A stretch of 64,000 nt of DNA, taken from contig NZ_CP025624.1 in NCBI RefSeq assembly GCF_002874965.1, forward strand, positions 4,216,001-4,280,000, read 5' to 3'. This DNA is from Pseudomonas sp. NC02 (GTDB taxonomy: Bacteria; Pseudomonadota; Gammaproteobacteria; Pseudomonadales; Pseudomonadaceae). The translations under genes and the position numbers were made by a program. Numbering within the stretch: the stretch's first letter is position 1; each line of letters begins with the position of its first letter. The notes under the pieces were generated by a model. The model was not told the DNA's origin and searched no databases. It saw only the letters and a list, made by a program, of their open reading frames with translations. Below are positions 33,460 through 42,072 of this stretch, piece after piece.

Positions 33460-35949
33460 TTACCACTGATAGGTCGCACTGGCCTGCACGGTACGCTGCG
33501 AGCCATACCAGCACCACGAGTAGGAATAGCAGGACGCGACGTACTCTTTATTCGCCAGGTTGGTGGCGTTCACTGCCAGGCGCAGGTTGTCACCCTGACG
33601 ATTGATGTGCGGAATGTCGTAGTGCACCGCTGCATCGAACAAGGTGTAGCCCGGCACCTTCAGGGTGTTGGCGGTATCGCCCCAGGAAGAACCGACATAG
33701 CGCGCACCGGCGCCTACGCCGAAGCCCTTCAGCGTGCCGTCGTGCAGGGTATAATCCGCCCAGGCCGACGCGGTATGACGCGGAACGGCGTAGGTGGTGG
33801 TGCCCTCGGCCGCAATGGCCGGACCGACACCGATGTCGCTGATGGGCGCATAACGCACGGTGTTGTTGGATTTGCTGATGCGGTTATCCAGGTAGGCATA
33901 GGCCGCAGTGATATCCAGGTTGTCGTTCAGGCTGGCCTTGCCTTCCAGTTCAAACCCGCGGGATTGCACTTCACCGTCCTGAATCTGGCAACGCGAGCCG
34001 TTGCACAGGTGGGAAGCGTCCGGGTCCAGCGTCGGTACGTTGGTCTGGCGCAGGTCGAAAATGGCAGCCGTGATGAAGCTGTTGCTGCCCGGCGGCTGGT
34101 ACTTGATGCCGATTTCCGTCTGCTTGCCCTCGGTCGGCTGGAACGTCGAACCGCCGTAGCCCGTGCCGGATTGCGGCTGGAAGGATTCCGAGTAGCTGAC
34201 ATACGGCGCCAGGCCGTTATCGAACAGGTAGACCAGGCCCAGGCGGCCGGTGAAGGCCTTGCTGTCCTGGGACGACTTGGTCTTTTTCTGGGTCGTCATC
34301 GCCAGGGTACTGTTGTCGGTGCTGGCCCAGTCATAACGCCCGCCCATCAACAGCACCCATTTGTCCCACTTCATCTGCTCTTGCAGGTACACCCCCGTTT
34401 GCTCGCTGCGCGAGGTGGCGTCGCTGGTGTAGGCCGGCACCGGCACGGCCGCGCCGTAGACCGGGTCGAAAATATCCAGCGTAGGCCCTGCCGTGTACAC
34501 GCCGTTGCCCGACTTGGTGTCAGTGCTGGTGTTCTGGTAATCGGCGCCCATCAGCACGGTGTGCTGCAACGGGCCGGTGTCGAATTTGGCCTGCAACTGG
34601 TTGTCGAGGGCATAGGCGTCGATGTTCACGTCGCTGGCAGTGGTCGAGCGGCGGATGGTGCGGTAATCGCTCTCCAGGTAGTTGCTGTAGAGGCTGCGGT
34701 ATTGCCCTTCGCTGCGCAGGTAGCGCGCATTCTGGCGCACAGTCCAGACATCGTTGAAGTGATGTTCGAAGGCGTAGCCGATGGAGTAATACTCGCGGTC
34801 GCTCTTCTCGAAGCTTTTCTCGCCGTCGTAGAAATCCACGTCGATCTTGCGCCCCGTCGGGCTGTGCAGCACCGAGCCCCAGGCTGGCATCGAGCCGTAG
34901 GACGCGCCCTTGGGGTCCTTCTGGAAGTGCCCGAGCAAGGTCAGCGAGGTATTCTCGTCCGGTCGCCAGGTGAAGGCGCTGGACAGGGACTGGCGACGGG
35001 TTTCGGTGTGCTCGATCTGCCCGTCGGCATCGTCGAACAGGCCGGCAACGCGGTAGGAATACACGCCTTGATCGTCCAGCGGGCCACTCAAGTCAAAGGT
35101 CGTGCGCTTCTTGTTGAAGGTCCCGTACTCGACCCCGACTTCATGGAACGGTGTGTCCAGCGGGCGCTTGCTGACCATGTTGATCACACCGCTGGGCGTG
35201 CCCTGCCCGTACAGCACCGACGCCGGCCCGCGCAGCACTTCGACGCGCTCCAGGTCGAAGGCGTCTTTTTGCGGCAGGGCATCCCGGCTCGAGGGCATAC
35301 GGAGGCCGTCGAGGTAGGTCGCCGGGGTGAAGCCACGGATGGTCAACTGGTCGAGGCGCGAGGCGGTGGAGCCACGGGTTTCCGGGATCACGGCAGCGCT
35401 ATAGCGCAGGATCTGGTTGAGGCTCTCGGCGTTCTGCGCGCGCATCTGGTCTTTGGTGACCACTGAGATCGACTGCGGGGTTTCGATCAGTGCGGTGTCG
35501 GTCTTGGTGCCCGACAGGCTGCGGGTGGCCACGTAGCCAGACACCGGGCCGGTGGGGCTTTCCGACGGGTACGCGCCGCTGATGGTGGTGGCCTGCAACT
35601 CCATGGCGCCATCGGTGTGCGGGATGGCTTCGAGACGGTAGCGGTCGTCGGCGATCTTCAGGGCTTGCAGGCCGCTGCCGGCCAACACTTGGGCCAGGGC
35701 GGCGTCGGTATTGTATTGCCCGTTCAGGCCATTGCTGCGTTTGCCGCGGGTCAGGCTCGAATCAAAGGCCAATACCAGGCCCGCCTGTTCGGCGAGGCTG
35801 TTGAGGGCCTGGCTCAGGTCACCGGCGGGAATGGAGAACGCAGCGCTTTCAGCCGCGTAGGACGCTTGAACGGTCAGCAGGGGTACGGCGGCAAACGCCA
35901 TCGCCACTGAAAGGGTCAATGGCTGTAAAGGACGAGCAAGGCGCGACAT
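33460..35949 (-). CDS. TonB-dependent siderophore receptor with STN signalling domain (FoxA/FpvA type)
   Basis: 829 residues. Signal peptide, then the secretin/TonB short N-terminal (STN) domain at about 35-108 (FSIPAGDLSQALNSLAEQAGL) that signals to an anti-sigma factor. The plug has IETPQSISVVTKDQM, RGFTPATYLDGLRMP and VEVLRGPASVLYGQGTPSG; a 22-strand barrel follows. The ending ATNLANKEYVASCYSYSWCWYG and the cysteine pair CNGSRC resemble hydroxamate-siderophore receptors of the FhuA/FoxA branch, so ferrioxamine-type xenosiderophores are the best guess. FecR and sigma-factor genes lie directly upstream. Confidence 0.92.
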   Translation of the reverse strand: MSRLARPLQPLTLSVAMAFAAVPLLTVQASYAAESAAFSIPAGDLSQALNSLAEQAGLVLAFDSSLTRGKRSNGLNGQYNTDAALAQVLAGSGLQALKIADDRYRLEAIPHTDGAMELQATTISGAYPSESPTGPVSGYVATRSLSGTKTDTALIETPQSISVVTKDQMRAQNAESLNQILRYSAAVIPETRGSTASRLDQLTIRGFTPATYLDGLRMPSSRDALPQKDAFDLERVEVLRGPASVLYGQGTPSGVINMVSKRPLDTPFHEVGVEYGTFNKKRTTFDLSGPLDDQGVYSYRVAGLFDDADGQIEHTETRRQSLSSAFTWRPDENTSLTLLGHFQKDPKGASYGSMPAWGSVLHSPTGRKIDVDFYDGEKSFEKSDREYYSIGYAFEHHFNDVWTVRQNARYLRSEGQYRSLYSNYLESDYRTIRRSTTASDVNIDAYALDNQLQAKFDTGPLQHTVLMGADYQNTSTDTKSGNGVYTAGPTLDIFDPVYGAAVPVPAYTSDATSRSEQTGVYLQEQMKWDKWVLLMGGRYDWASTDNSTLAMTTQKKTKSSQDSKAFTGRLGLVYLFDNGLAPYVSYSESFQPQSGTGYGGSTFQPTEGKQTEIGIKYQPPGSNSFITAAIFDLRQTNVPTLDPDASHLCNGSRCQIQDGEVQSRGFELEGKASLNDNLDITAAYAYLDNRISKSNNTVRYAPISDIGVGPAIAAEGTTTYAVPRHTASAWADYTLHDGTLKGFGVGAGARYVGSSWGDTANTLKVPGYTLFDAAVHYDIPHINRQGDNLRLAVNATNLANKEYVASCYSYSWCWYGSQRTVQASATYQW

Positions 35950-36038
35950 GAGAAGTCCTGGGAAATGGGGGTTCTATTAGTCATGACGGCCATGTCGGAA
36001 AATCGGGTATGAATGAGAGCAGTTTTTATTCAGACTTT

Positions 36039-36983
36039 TTACCGAGGCTTGATCACCACCACCAAATCGGTGAAGTACTCGACCTTGATCGGCAGGTTAT
36101 CCGCCAGTGACGCCAGGGCCGCGCCGGTGTCGTCGAGCTTGAATACCCCGGACACGCGCATCCCTTGCAGCGCCTGCGGATCAAAGCGCACCAGCCCATG
36201 GCGGTAACCGGCGAGGGTTTGCAGGACCTCGCTCAGGGGTTGGTCGTCGACCTTGAGCAAACCACGGGTCCAGGCGTCCGGGTCGGCGTTGCCGATGGGT
36301 TGTGGGGTGCCGGCACGGCCGTCCTGGAGCGTGGACTTCTGCCCCGCCGGCACGTTCACGTCGCCCGCAACGGTGCCTTTGACGGCCACGGTGGACTCGA
36401 TCACGGTGACCACGGTCGCGCCATCCTCGGCCTTGCGCACCAGGAACCGCGTGCCCAACGCCGTGGCCGTGCCCTGGTCGGTGTGCACCACGAACGGCCG
36501 TTGCGCGTCCTTGGCCACCTCGACCCACATCTCGCCCTGCAACAGTTCGATCACCCGTTGGTGGCCGTCAAACTTCACGTCCAGTGCCGAGTTGCTGTTG
36601 AGCTGTACCTGGCTGCCATCGGTCAGTGCCACCTGGCGCCGTTCGCCCACGCTGGTGCGTTGGTCGGCCATCCACACCGGCAGGCGCTCTATCCCGGCCC
36701 AGCCGCACAGCAACACACCCAACAGCGCGACGGCCTGGGTGCTACGGGCGGCAAACCTTGTTTTCTGTGGGGCAAATGCACGGTTCAGGGCCATGCGCGC
36801 CGGCGCGGCGGGCAACTCGTCGAGGCTGCCCCACAGGCTGCGCATGCGCTCGATGGCGACGGCATGCCGTGGATCGGCCTGGCACCATTTCTCGAAGGCC
36901 GCGCGGTCGGCCTCGGTCACGTGGTCGTCGTGCAACAACGTCAGCCAGCGGGCGGCTTCACTGATGATCTGCTCGGAACTCAC
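36039..36983 (-). CDS. FecR-family transmembrane anti-sigma regulator
   Basis: 314 residues from GTG 36983, which overlaps the sigma stop by 4 bases (GTGA). The N-terminal cytoplasmic DUF4880 domain (ISEAARWLTLLHDDHVTEADR) binds the sigma factor. One membrane segment lies at about 84-101 (AVALLGVLLCGWAGIERL), followed by the periplasmic FecR domain (GERRQVALTDGSQVQLNSNS) and a C-terminal STN-like part (QGMRVSGVFKLDDTGAALASL). It carries the signal from the receptor's STN domain to the sigma factor. The frame extending to 37433 is not coding beyond the GTG. Confidence 0.9.
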   Translation of the reverse strand: MSSEQIISEAARWLTLLHDDHVTEADRAAFEKWCQADPRHAVAIERMRSLWGSLDELPAAPARMALNRAFAPQKTRFAARSTQAVALLGVLLCGWAGIERLPVWMADQRTSVGERRQVALTDGSQVQLNSNSALDVKFDGHQRVIELLQGEMWVEVAKDAQRPFVVHTDQGTATALGTRFLVRKAEDGATVVTVIESTVAVKGTVAGDVNVPAGQKSTLQDGRAGTPQPIGNADPDAWTRGLLKVDDQPLSEVLQTLAGYRHGLVRFDPQALQGMRVSGVFKLDDTGAALASLADNLPIKVEYFTDLVVVIKPR

Positions 36984-37525
36984 GACAGCGGGTCCGCCCC
37001 GTGCAGGGTGTGATAGCAATGCACCAACGCACTGGAGATGTAGTTCTTCACGGTGCTGGAAGACACCTGCAGTTGTTCGGCGATTTCGCTGTAGGTCAGC
37101 CCGTCGAGGCGACTGAGCAGGAATGCCTCGCGGGCCTTGGCGGGCAGGCCGATGAGCATTTCGGCAATGCGTTCCAGGGCCTGCAGTGCCACATGAATCG
37201 CCGCCGGGTCCGGCATGCCGGCATCTTCGCTCTGGATCGCCAGGGCTTCCATGTAGGCCTTTTCGATGCGCCGCCGACGCGCGCCATCGATCATCAAGCG
37301 CCCCGCCGTGGTGGCCAGGAAGGCGCGGGGTTCCTTGATGGTATGGGGGTCGGCCAGCAGCAGGATGCGGATAAACGCGTCGTGGGCCAGGTCGGCGGCA
37401 TGTTGCGAGCAGCCGAGTTTCTTGCGCAGCCAACCGTGCAACCAGGAATGATGGTCGCTGTAGAGGGTGGTGATGGTCTGCTGGCGACGGGCTATATCAC
37501 CATCAGCTACAGGAAAGTCATGCAT
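36980..37525 (-). CDS. FecI-type ECF sigma factor (iron-starvation)
   Basis: 181 residues. Region 2 reads YSDHHSWLHGWLRKKLGCSQHAADLAHDAFIRIL in parts, with RAFLATTAGRLMIDGARRRR; region 4 has LDGLTYSEIAEQLQVSSSTVKNYI. These are FecI/FpvI-class features. With the FecR and STN-receptor genes it forms a cell-surface signalling trio that activates receptor expression when its ferri-siderophore is bound. The ATG at 37525 is preferred to a TTG at 37546. I could not see a convincing Fur box in the 174 bases upstream, though one is expected. Confidence 0.9.
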   Translation of the reverse strand: MHDFPVADGDIARRQQTITTLYSDHHSWLHGWLRKKLGCSQHAADLAHDAFIRILLLADPHTIKEPRAFLATTAGRLMIDGARRRRIEKAYMEALAIQSEDAGMPDPAAIHVALQALERIAEMLIGLPAKAREAFLLSRLDGLTYSEIAEQLQVSSSTVKNYISSALVHCYHTLHGADPLS

Positions 37526-37699
37526 GCGCAAAAATTTCTCAAACAAGAAAGATTACCAATTGCGCGAACGATGACAGTAAAACGAAGGGGGAGCAAGGAT
37601 GGAGTGATGGGTTGCAACGAATCTGCGACTTGCTGTGCGCACCTTGAAAGCGACCAGTGCGCACGCGACACTTCTGCGACTCATACAAGGACATCACGC

Positions 37700-38011
37700 A
37701 TGACAACCTTCGCCAACACGGTCTCCACCCGCGAGGCCTATCAACTGCTCAAGGACGTGGCATTAGAGGTTCGAACGCTGAAACCCGTCAGCTCCAGCGA
37801 CGAGCAAATGGTTGTCGACATCGACGGCTGGCAGGTCACGCTGTCAACCTGCGGGACGGCTATGGAGTGCTGCCTGCGCTGTATTGCACCGGATAACAGG
37901 CAAGGTTCACTGGACACCTGGCAACGTTACGGCACCAATCCGCTCGATCTGATGAGCCTGTGGGAGCGAACGCAGCTGCAGCGCCTGGTGCATGCAGCCT
38001 TCGTTCGCTGA
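37700..38011 (+). CDS. Small conserved protein, 103 aa, unknown function
   Basis: ATG at 37700 with AAGGA 8 bases upstream. It is soluble, starting with a helix (STREAYQLLKDVALEVRTL), followed by strands MVVDIDGWQVTLSTCG with a cysteine-rich MECCLRCIAP, and an ending WERTQLQRLVHAAFVR. Pseudomonads carry many small paralogs of this kind with no assigned function. It is divergent from the FecI-type sigma gene, so their promoters share 174 bases, but a functional link is not evident. Confidence 0.75.
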   Translation: MTTFANTVSTREAYQLLKDVALEVRTLKPVSSSDEQMVVDIDGWQVTLSTCGTAMECCLRCIAPDNRQGSLDTWQRYGTNPLDLMSLWERTQLQRLVHAAFVR

Positions 38012-38062
38012 ACGTACGCTTTGCCCGCAATCACCCACTGCCAACATCAAACACTTTACGGA

Positions 38063-40210
38063 TTAACGCCAGCTCCAGGAAACCCCGGTGTAAACCCCCA
38101 TGCCATCCCCCGGCGTCGACCGCGCCACGTCCAGCCCCTTGTCGTCATAACCCGGCGTGACCGTGTTCGCGTAACGCCGGTTGGTCAGGTTGCGCAGGTC
38201 GACCCAGGCTTGCCAGTCGTGCTTCGGCGCGTCGTACCCGAGCGTCGCGCCGAGCAGTGTGTAGGCCGCCGCGTAGTAGGAGTTGGCGTAGTCCACCGCG
38301 ACCCGCGATGAATGTTCGCCATTGAGGCTGGTGTAGAAACCGCTCGGGTGGCTGTAGCGCAATTGCGCCTGGTAGTAGTGCCTGGGGATGCCGGGCAAGG
38401 TGTTGTCGCCGAAGCGGTCGTCGTTGCGGTAGTGGAAGTCGCTGTAGGTGTAGGCCTGGCGCAGGGCGAGCTGGCCCGTGCGGCCACCGTCCCACAGCGG
38501 GCTGATCAGGCTCAGCTCCAGGCCTTGGTGCACGGTTGGGCTGGCGTTGGATTCGGCGATTATTGCGGACGTGGTGGACGTCGCGGCCTGGGTTTCGACG
38601 CTGAGCAGTTCGTGGCGCACCTCGGAGCGGTACAGCGCCAGGTCCCACTGGCCGAACCACGCTTCACCGCGACCGCCGACTTCCAGGGTGGTGGCGGTCT
38701 GGTTTTTCAGCTTCACCCCTTCACGTTGCAAACCGCTGGCCGGGCCGCTGCCCACGGGGAAGTACTTGTTGGAACCCCAGATCATCGACCACGCATGGGG
38801 CGGTTCCACCGAGCGACTCAGGTTGCCGTACACCTGCAATTGGGGGCTGAAGTCGTAGCGCAGGCCAACCCTTGGCGCGTAATCCCAATCGTGCTGGCTG
38901 ACGGGTGTGTGGGTCTGCGGGTAGCTGACTTCGGTTTCACGACGGGTGTAGATTGCCGCCAGCCCGGTGGTCAGCCACAGGTCCGGCAGCAGTTCCAGGT
39001 CATTGCCGATATGCAGCACGCTGTCAGAACCCAGGTAGCTGTAGTCGCGGGTCCTGGTGCCGGGCGCGTAGCCCGCCGTATTGCCGATGGGGATCCGCAC
39101 GAACTCCGAGCCGCCGTTGTTCGGCATCGCCTGGGTGGTGCGCAGGCCGAGGGTGGTCTTGCTGTCACGCCCGAACAATGTGTCCTGGCGGATGTAATTC
39201 AGGGTGCCGCTGACGTCGGTGTAGGCAACCTTGAGACGGTTGGTGCCCTCGCGCAGGTCCATCGGATAATCGTGATACGCCAGCCCGACCTCGACCCGGG
39301 CGTTGTCGTCCAGGTGCAGGGTGGTTTTGTTGGCGATCCAGGTCGAGCCCGGTTGCGTGCGTTTCGAGTCTCGCGCCACGTTGAGGCTGGCGGCGGCGCG
39401 CGGGTCGTGGCTGATCTGGTCGCGGGTCAGTTTGCCGGGGGAATCGTTGTCGGTTTCGCGGTAGCGAAAGTAGAAGCGGGTTTCCAGGTCGGGGTTGAAG
39501 CGGTAGCCGAAGTTGGCCGCGATGCCCTTGCCGCTGCCGGCGCTGTGGTCCTGGAAACCGTCGTATTGCGAGTCGGTGAGGCTGATGTAGTAGTCGGCAT
39601 CCCCCAGCACCTGGCCCGAGCTGATCTCTCGCTGGCCGTAGCCATGGCTGCCTGCTTCGTAGCGTACTTGCAGCCTGGGCGCGTCGTAGCCGGTGTGGGT
39701 CACGTAATTGACTGCCCCACCCAGGGCCAATGCGCCCTGGTCAAAACCGTTGGCGCCACGCAGCACTTCAACGCGGCTGAGCCACAACGGGTCCTTGAGT
39801 TCGTAGGGCGTGCCACCCGGGCCGGTCAGTGGCAGGCCGTCGAAGGTTTCATACAGGCCGGAAGCGTGGGCGCCTGGGCCCCGGTTGATACCCGAGCCAC
39901 GGATCGAAAGCTTCACCCCTTCGTTGTTTGCCGCCTTGGCATAAACACCGGCCTGGTACTTGAATACGTCCTCGTTGGTGCTCACCCGCCCCTGATCGAC
40001 GCTGCCCATGTCGATGTAGTTGGTAGCGCCGGGAACGCTCTTGAGCTGGACCTCGGCCAGTTCGTCGGCGCTGAGTTCGGCGCTGCTGACTTCGACGGGT
40101 GCCAGTTGCAATGTGTCGTCGGCCTGGGAAACCGGGCTGAAGCTCAGGGCGGCGCCAAAGCCCAGCAAGGGCCAGGCTTTTCGGGAGGTGAACGGAAACG
40201 CGGGGGGCAT
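38063..40210 (-). CDS. TonB-dependent outer membrane receptor, no STN domain
   Basis: 715 residues. A signal peptide (ending VSQA) and a short N-terminal segment with LQLAPVEVSSAEL as likely TonB box region precede a plug with KLSIRGSGINRGPGAHASG, YETFDGLPLTGPGGTPYELK and VEVLRGANGFDQGALALGGAVNYVT, then a barrel ending in GDGMGVYTGVSWSWR with the final aromatic typical of outer membrane barrels. The substrate is unknown. A divergent unit of a small ORF and an XRE-cupin regulator lies 216 bases upstream. No sigma/anti-sigma pair belongs to it. The ATG at 40210 has AAGGA upstream. Confidence 0.9.
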   Translation of the reverse strand: MPPAFPFTSRKAWPLLGFGAALSFSPVSQADDTLQLAPVEVSSAELSADELAEVQLKSVPGATNYIDMGSVDQGRVSTNEDVFKYQAGVYAKAANNEGVKLSIRGSGINRGPGAHASGLYETFDGLPLTGPGGTPYELKDPLWLSRVEVLRGANGFDQGALALGGAVNYVTHTGYDAPRLQVRYEAGSHGYGQREISSGQVLGDADYYISLTDSQYDGFQDHSAGSGKGIAANFGYRFNPDLETRFYFRYRETDNDSPGKLTRDQISHDPRAAASLNVARDSKRTQPGSTWIANKTTLHLDDNARVEVGLAYHDYPMDLREGTNRLKVAYTDVSGTLNYIRQDTLFGRDSKTTLGLRTTQAMPNNGGSEFVRIPIGNTAGYAPGTRTRDYSYLGSDSVLHIGNDLELLPDLWLTTGLAAIYTRRETEVSYPQTHTPVSQHDWDYAPRVGLRYDFSPQLQVYGNLSRSVEPPHAWSMIWGSNKYFPVGSGPASGLQREGVKLKNQTATTLEVGGRGEAWFGQWDLALYRSEVRHELLSVETQAATSTTSAIIAESNASPTVHQGLELSLISPLWDGGRTGQLALRQAYTYSDFHYRNDDRFGDNTLPGIPRHYYQAQLRYSHPSGFYTSLNGEHSSRVAVDYANSYYAAAYTLLGATLGYDAPKHDWQAWVDLRNLTNRRYANTVTPGYDDKGLDVARSTPGDGMGVYTGVSWSWR

Positions 40211-40426
40211 GGGGGTAAATCCTTGGAATTCGTTTTTGCGACGGGCTCGGTCCGGCACAAGGTCTGTGGTGGGAAGCCCGTGAAGCGCGGCGGGTCACCA
40301 TTGATGAACGCACAGGCCCCCATCGGCGTTAAGTCCAAAATAGAATTACCAAATGCAAACTCAGTATTTATGGAAATAAGCGGCACCGATTACTGTAGAG
40401 CCATTGAGTCCCCAGAGATTTACGTC

Positions 40427-40585
40427 ATGCAAACATCCGCCACCGTCATCGATTTCACCCTCCACCGCAAACGCCGCCAGGCTCGCGCAGCGGCTGAACT
40501 GATGTGGGCGATGTATGCGGCACGGGCCGGGGTCGCGCTGTTTACCGCACACGTCACCACGTCCAGCGATACCCGCCGGGCGTGA
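40427..40585 (+). CDS. Small basic protein, 52 aa, upstream of the XRE-cupin gene
   Basis: ATG to TGA with AGAGA about 8 bases upstream. A basic amphipathic stretch (TLHRKRRQARAAAELMWAMY) is followed by a small hydrophobic segment (AARAGVALFTAHV). Its stop is 4 bases before the ATG of the regulator, and the regulator's ribosome site lies at its end, so translation is probably coupled. No family is recognised. It may be a real small protein or a leader peptide. Confidence 0.5.
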   Translation: MQTSATVIDFTLHRKRRQARAAAELMWAMYAARAGVALFTAHVTTSSDTRRA

Positions 40586-40589
40586 GGCG

Positions 40590-41228
40590 ATGAATTTCCT
40601 GCACGCGATACCCGAAGTGCCCGACCTCCCCACCAAACCCAAGGACTGCAACAGCGGCGACGATGACGCCATCGGCCAGTGCGTCGCGCAGAACCTGCAG
40701 CGCCTGCGCAGTAAACGCTACCTGTCGCTGGATGCCCTGGCGCGCAACTGCGGCGTAAGCCGGGCGATGCTCGCGCAGATCGAGTCCGGGCGCAGCGTGC
40801 CGTCGATCAAGGTGCTGTGCAAGATCGCCAAAGGCTTGAAAGTGTCGGTGGCGGCGTTCCTGGAGAACCGTGCGTTCGAAGGGGTTGAACTGCTGCCGGC
40901 GCAACAAAGCAAACGCCTGGTGAGTGCCGATGGCAGCTTCATCAGCCGGGCGCTGTTTCCCTACGATATGGCGCGCCAGTCGGAGTTCTACGAGATACGC
41001 CTGAAGGCCCTCGGCGAGGAGATTTCAGAAGGTCACGGGCCCGGCATCCAGGAAAACCTGGTGGTGGCCCAGGGCGTGCTGGAAGTCAGCGTCAACGAGG
41101 AACGCTACCTGCTGTCCACCGGTGATTCGATCCTGTTCTACGCCGACCAGCCCCACCGCTACCGCAACCCCGCAGACAGTGAGGCGGTGGCGTTCCTGGT
41201 GATCACCTACCCGGAACGCCTGGACTGA
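40590..41228 (+). CDS. XRE-family regulator with C-terminal cupin domain
   Basis: 212 residues. The helix-turn-helix (about 34-90) reads LRSKRYLSLDALARNCGVSRAMLAQIESGRSVPSIKVLCKIAKGL in parts; the cupin (about 125-205) has GPGIQENLVVAQGVLEV and STGDSILFYADQPHRYRNP. Members of this class sense a small molecule through the cupin and repress or activate a neighbouring transport or catabolic gene. The divergent TonB receptor gene is the natural candidate target. A strong terminator follows. Confidence 0.9.
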   Translation: MNFLHAIPEVPDLPTKPKDCNSGDDDAIGQCVAQNLQRLRSKRYLSLDALARNCGVSRAMLAQIESGRSVPSIKVLCKIAKGLKVSVAAFLENRAFEGVELLPAQQSKRLVSADGSFISRALFPYDMARQSEFYEIRLKALGEEISEGHGPGIQENLVVAQGVLEVSVNEERYLLSTGDSILFYADQPHRYRNPADSEAVAFLVITYPERLD

Positions 41229-41233
41229 AACGC

Positions 41234-41263
41234 AAAAAGCCCCGGCACACGCCGGGGCTTTTT
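41234..41263. terminator. Bidirectional rho-independent terminator
   Basis: aaaaagccccggc / gccggggcttttt form a 13-bp stem with a 4-base loop. It serves both the XRE-cupin gene (plus strand) and the methionine-rich gene (minus strand, whose stop is 18 bases away). Confidence 0.92.
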
Positions 41264-41281
41264 GATTTCACGCCAAACCAA

Positions 41282-41794
41282 TCAGCAGGTGCAGCACATC
41301 ATCGGCATGCCGTTGCAGCTCATCATCATCGGCATGGCGCAGTCGTTCATCATCTTCATCATCAGCATGCAGCAGTTGTTCATCATGTCCATGCTCATGC
41401 CAGGCATCGGCATCATCTTGCAGGTCATGCAGTCGGCTTCCATCTTGCATTCCATGACGCACTTCATCATCGGCATAGGCATGCCCATCGGCATCATCAT
41501 CGGCATGTTCATGGTCGACATGCTGTTCATCATCGCCATGCCGTCTTCAGACATGCACATCATCGACATGTTGGCGCACTGCATCATCATCGGCATGCCG
41601 CAGTTCATCATCATCGCCATCATTTCGGCGTTGTTCTTGAACATCGCCATGTCCATGCCCGCGGCCGGCTTCATGGTGCACATCATGGCCTCGTCGGTCA
41701 TCTTGCAGGTCATGGTTGCCATCATCATCGGCATGCCCATCATCGGCATCATCGGCATCGCGTTGTTCATTGGCATCTGCATGGCGTTCATCAT
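41282..41794 (-). CDS. Extremely methionine- and cysteine-rich protein, 170 aa
   Basis: By my count 71 of 170 residues are Met (42%) and 16 are Cys. The chain is built from short units such as MPMMPMMGMPMMM, MTCKM, MECKMEADCMTCKM and MMNNCCMLMMKMMNDC, ending in MMCCTC. It has almost no aromatic or basic residues and no signal peptide, so it should be cytosolic. The start is supported by GGAG 8 bases before the ATG at 41794, a -35/-10 pair further up and a terminator after the stop. The opposite strand is also open because ATG repeats read as ATC/CAT, but lacks these signals. Met and Cys thioethers and thiols bind Cu(I) and are easily oxidised, so copper storage or oxidant scavenging are possible roles (inference). 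I know no characterised homolog. Confidence 0.75.
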   Translation of the reverse strand: MMNAMQMPMNNAMPMMPMMGMPMMMATMTCKMTDEAMMCTMKPAAGMDMAMFKNNAEMMAMMMNCGMPMMMQCANMSMMCMSEDGMAMMNSMSTMNMPMMMPMGMPMPMMKCVMECKMEADCMTCKMMPMPGMSMDMMNNCCMLMMKMMNDCAMPMMMSCNGMPMMCCTC

Positions 41795-41840
41795 CTTCGA
41801 AACTCCGTAATCGACAGGAAATGAGTAAGTTCTGGGGCCG

Positions 41841-41868
41841 ATTCTAGAGAGGCCGCACAACGGCGCAA
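41841..41868 (-). promoter_or_regulatory. Candidate sigma-70 promoter of the methionine-rich gene
   Basis: On the minus strand TTGCGC and TAGAAT are separated by 16 bases, about 45 bases upstream of the start codon. Confidence 0.45.
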
Positions 41869-42072
41869 GACGCTGACCCAGCAGCAGGAATAGACGCTGC
41901 ATGGGGATTTCCCGGGGCGCGGCAGCCGATAATTCCGCGATGACAGATGAATTGGCGTGATCACGCCGGCCGGCTCCGCTATCAGGGCCAAACCGGCGCG
42001 ATGGATATGCGATTGGGGAATGGCCCCCAATCAGAAGGAAATAAACGATCTAACCACGGTAGAAATACCCGC

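Noticed and set aside
33385..35466. 693-aa plus-strand frame
   Set aside because: Antisense to the STN-containing TonB receptor.
37526..37699. Fur box before the FecI-type sigma gene
   Set aside because: Expected from biology but no stretch close to GATAATGATAATCATTATC was visible.
38312..40585. 757-aa plus-strand frame
   Set aside because: Antisense to the second TonB receptor. Only its last 52 codons (from 40427) look like an independent small gene.
41262..41810. 182-aa plus-strand frame opposite the methionine-rich gene (Ile/Met-rich, looks membrane-like)
   Set aside because: It arises because the repeated ATG/ATGATG of the minus-strand gene reads as ATC and CAT. It has no ribosome site, begins inside the terminator, and lacks the Cys pattern.
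42011..42031. Hairpin gattgggg / cccccaatc as a terminator
   Set aside because: No T run follows on either strand and it lies 42 bases from the LLM gene stop. It may only be chance or a weak structure.
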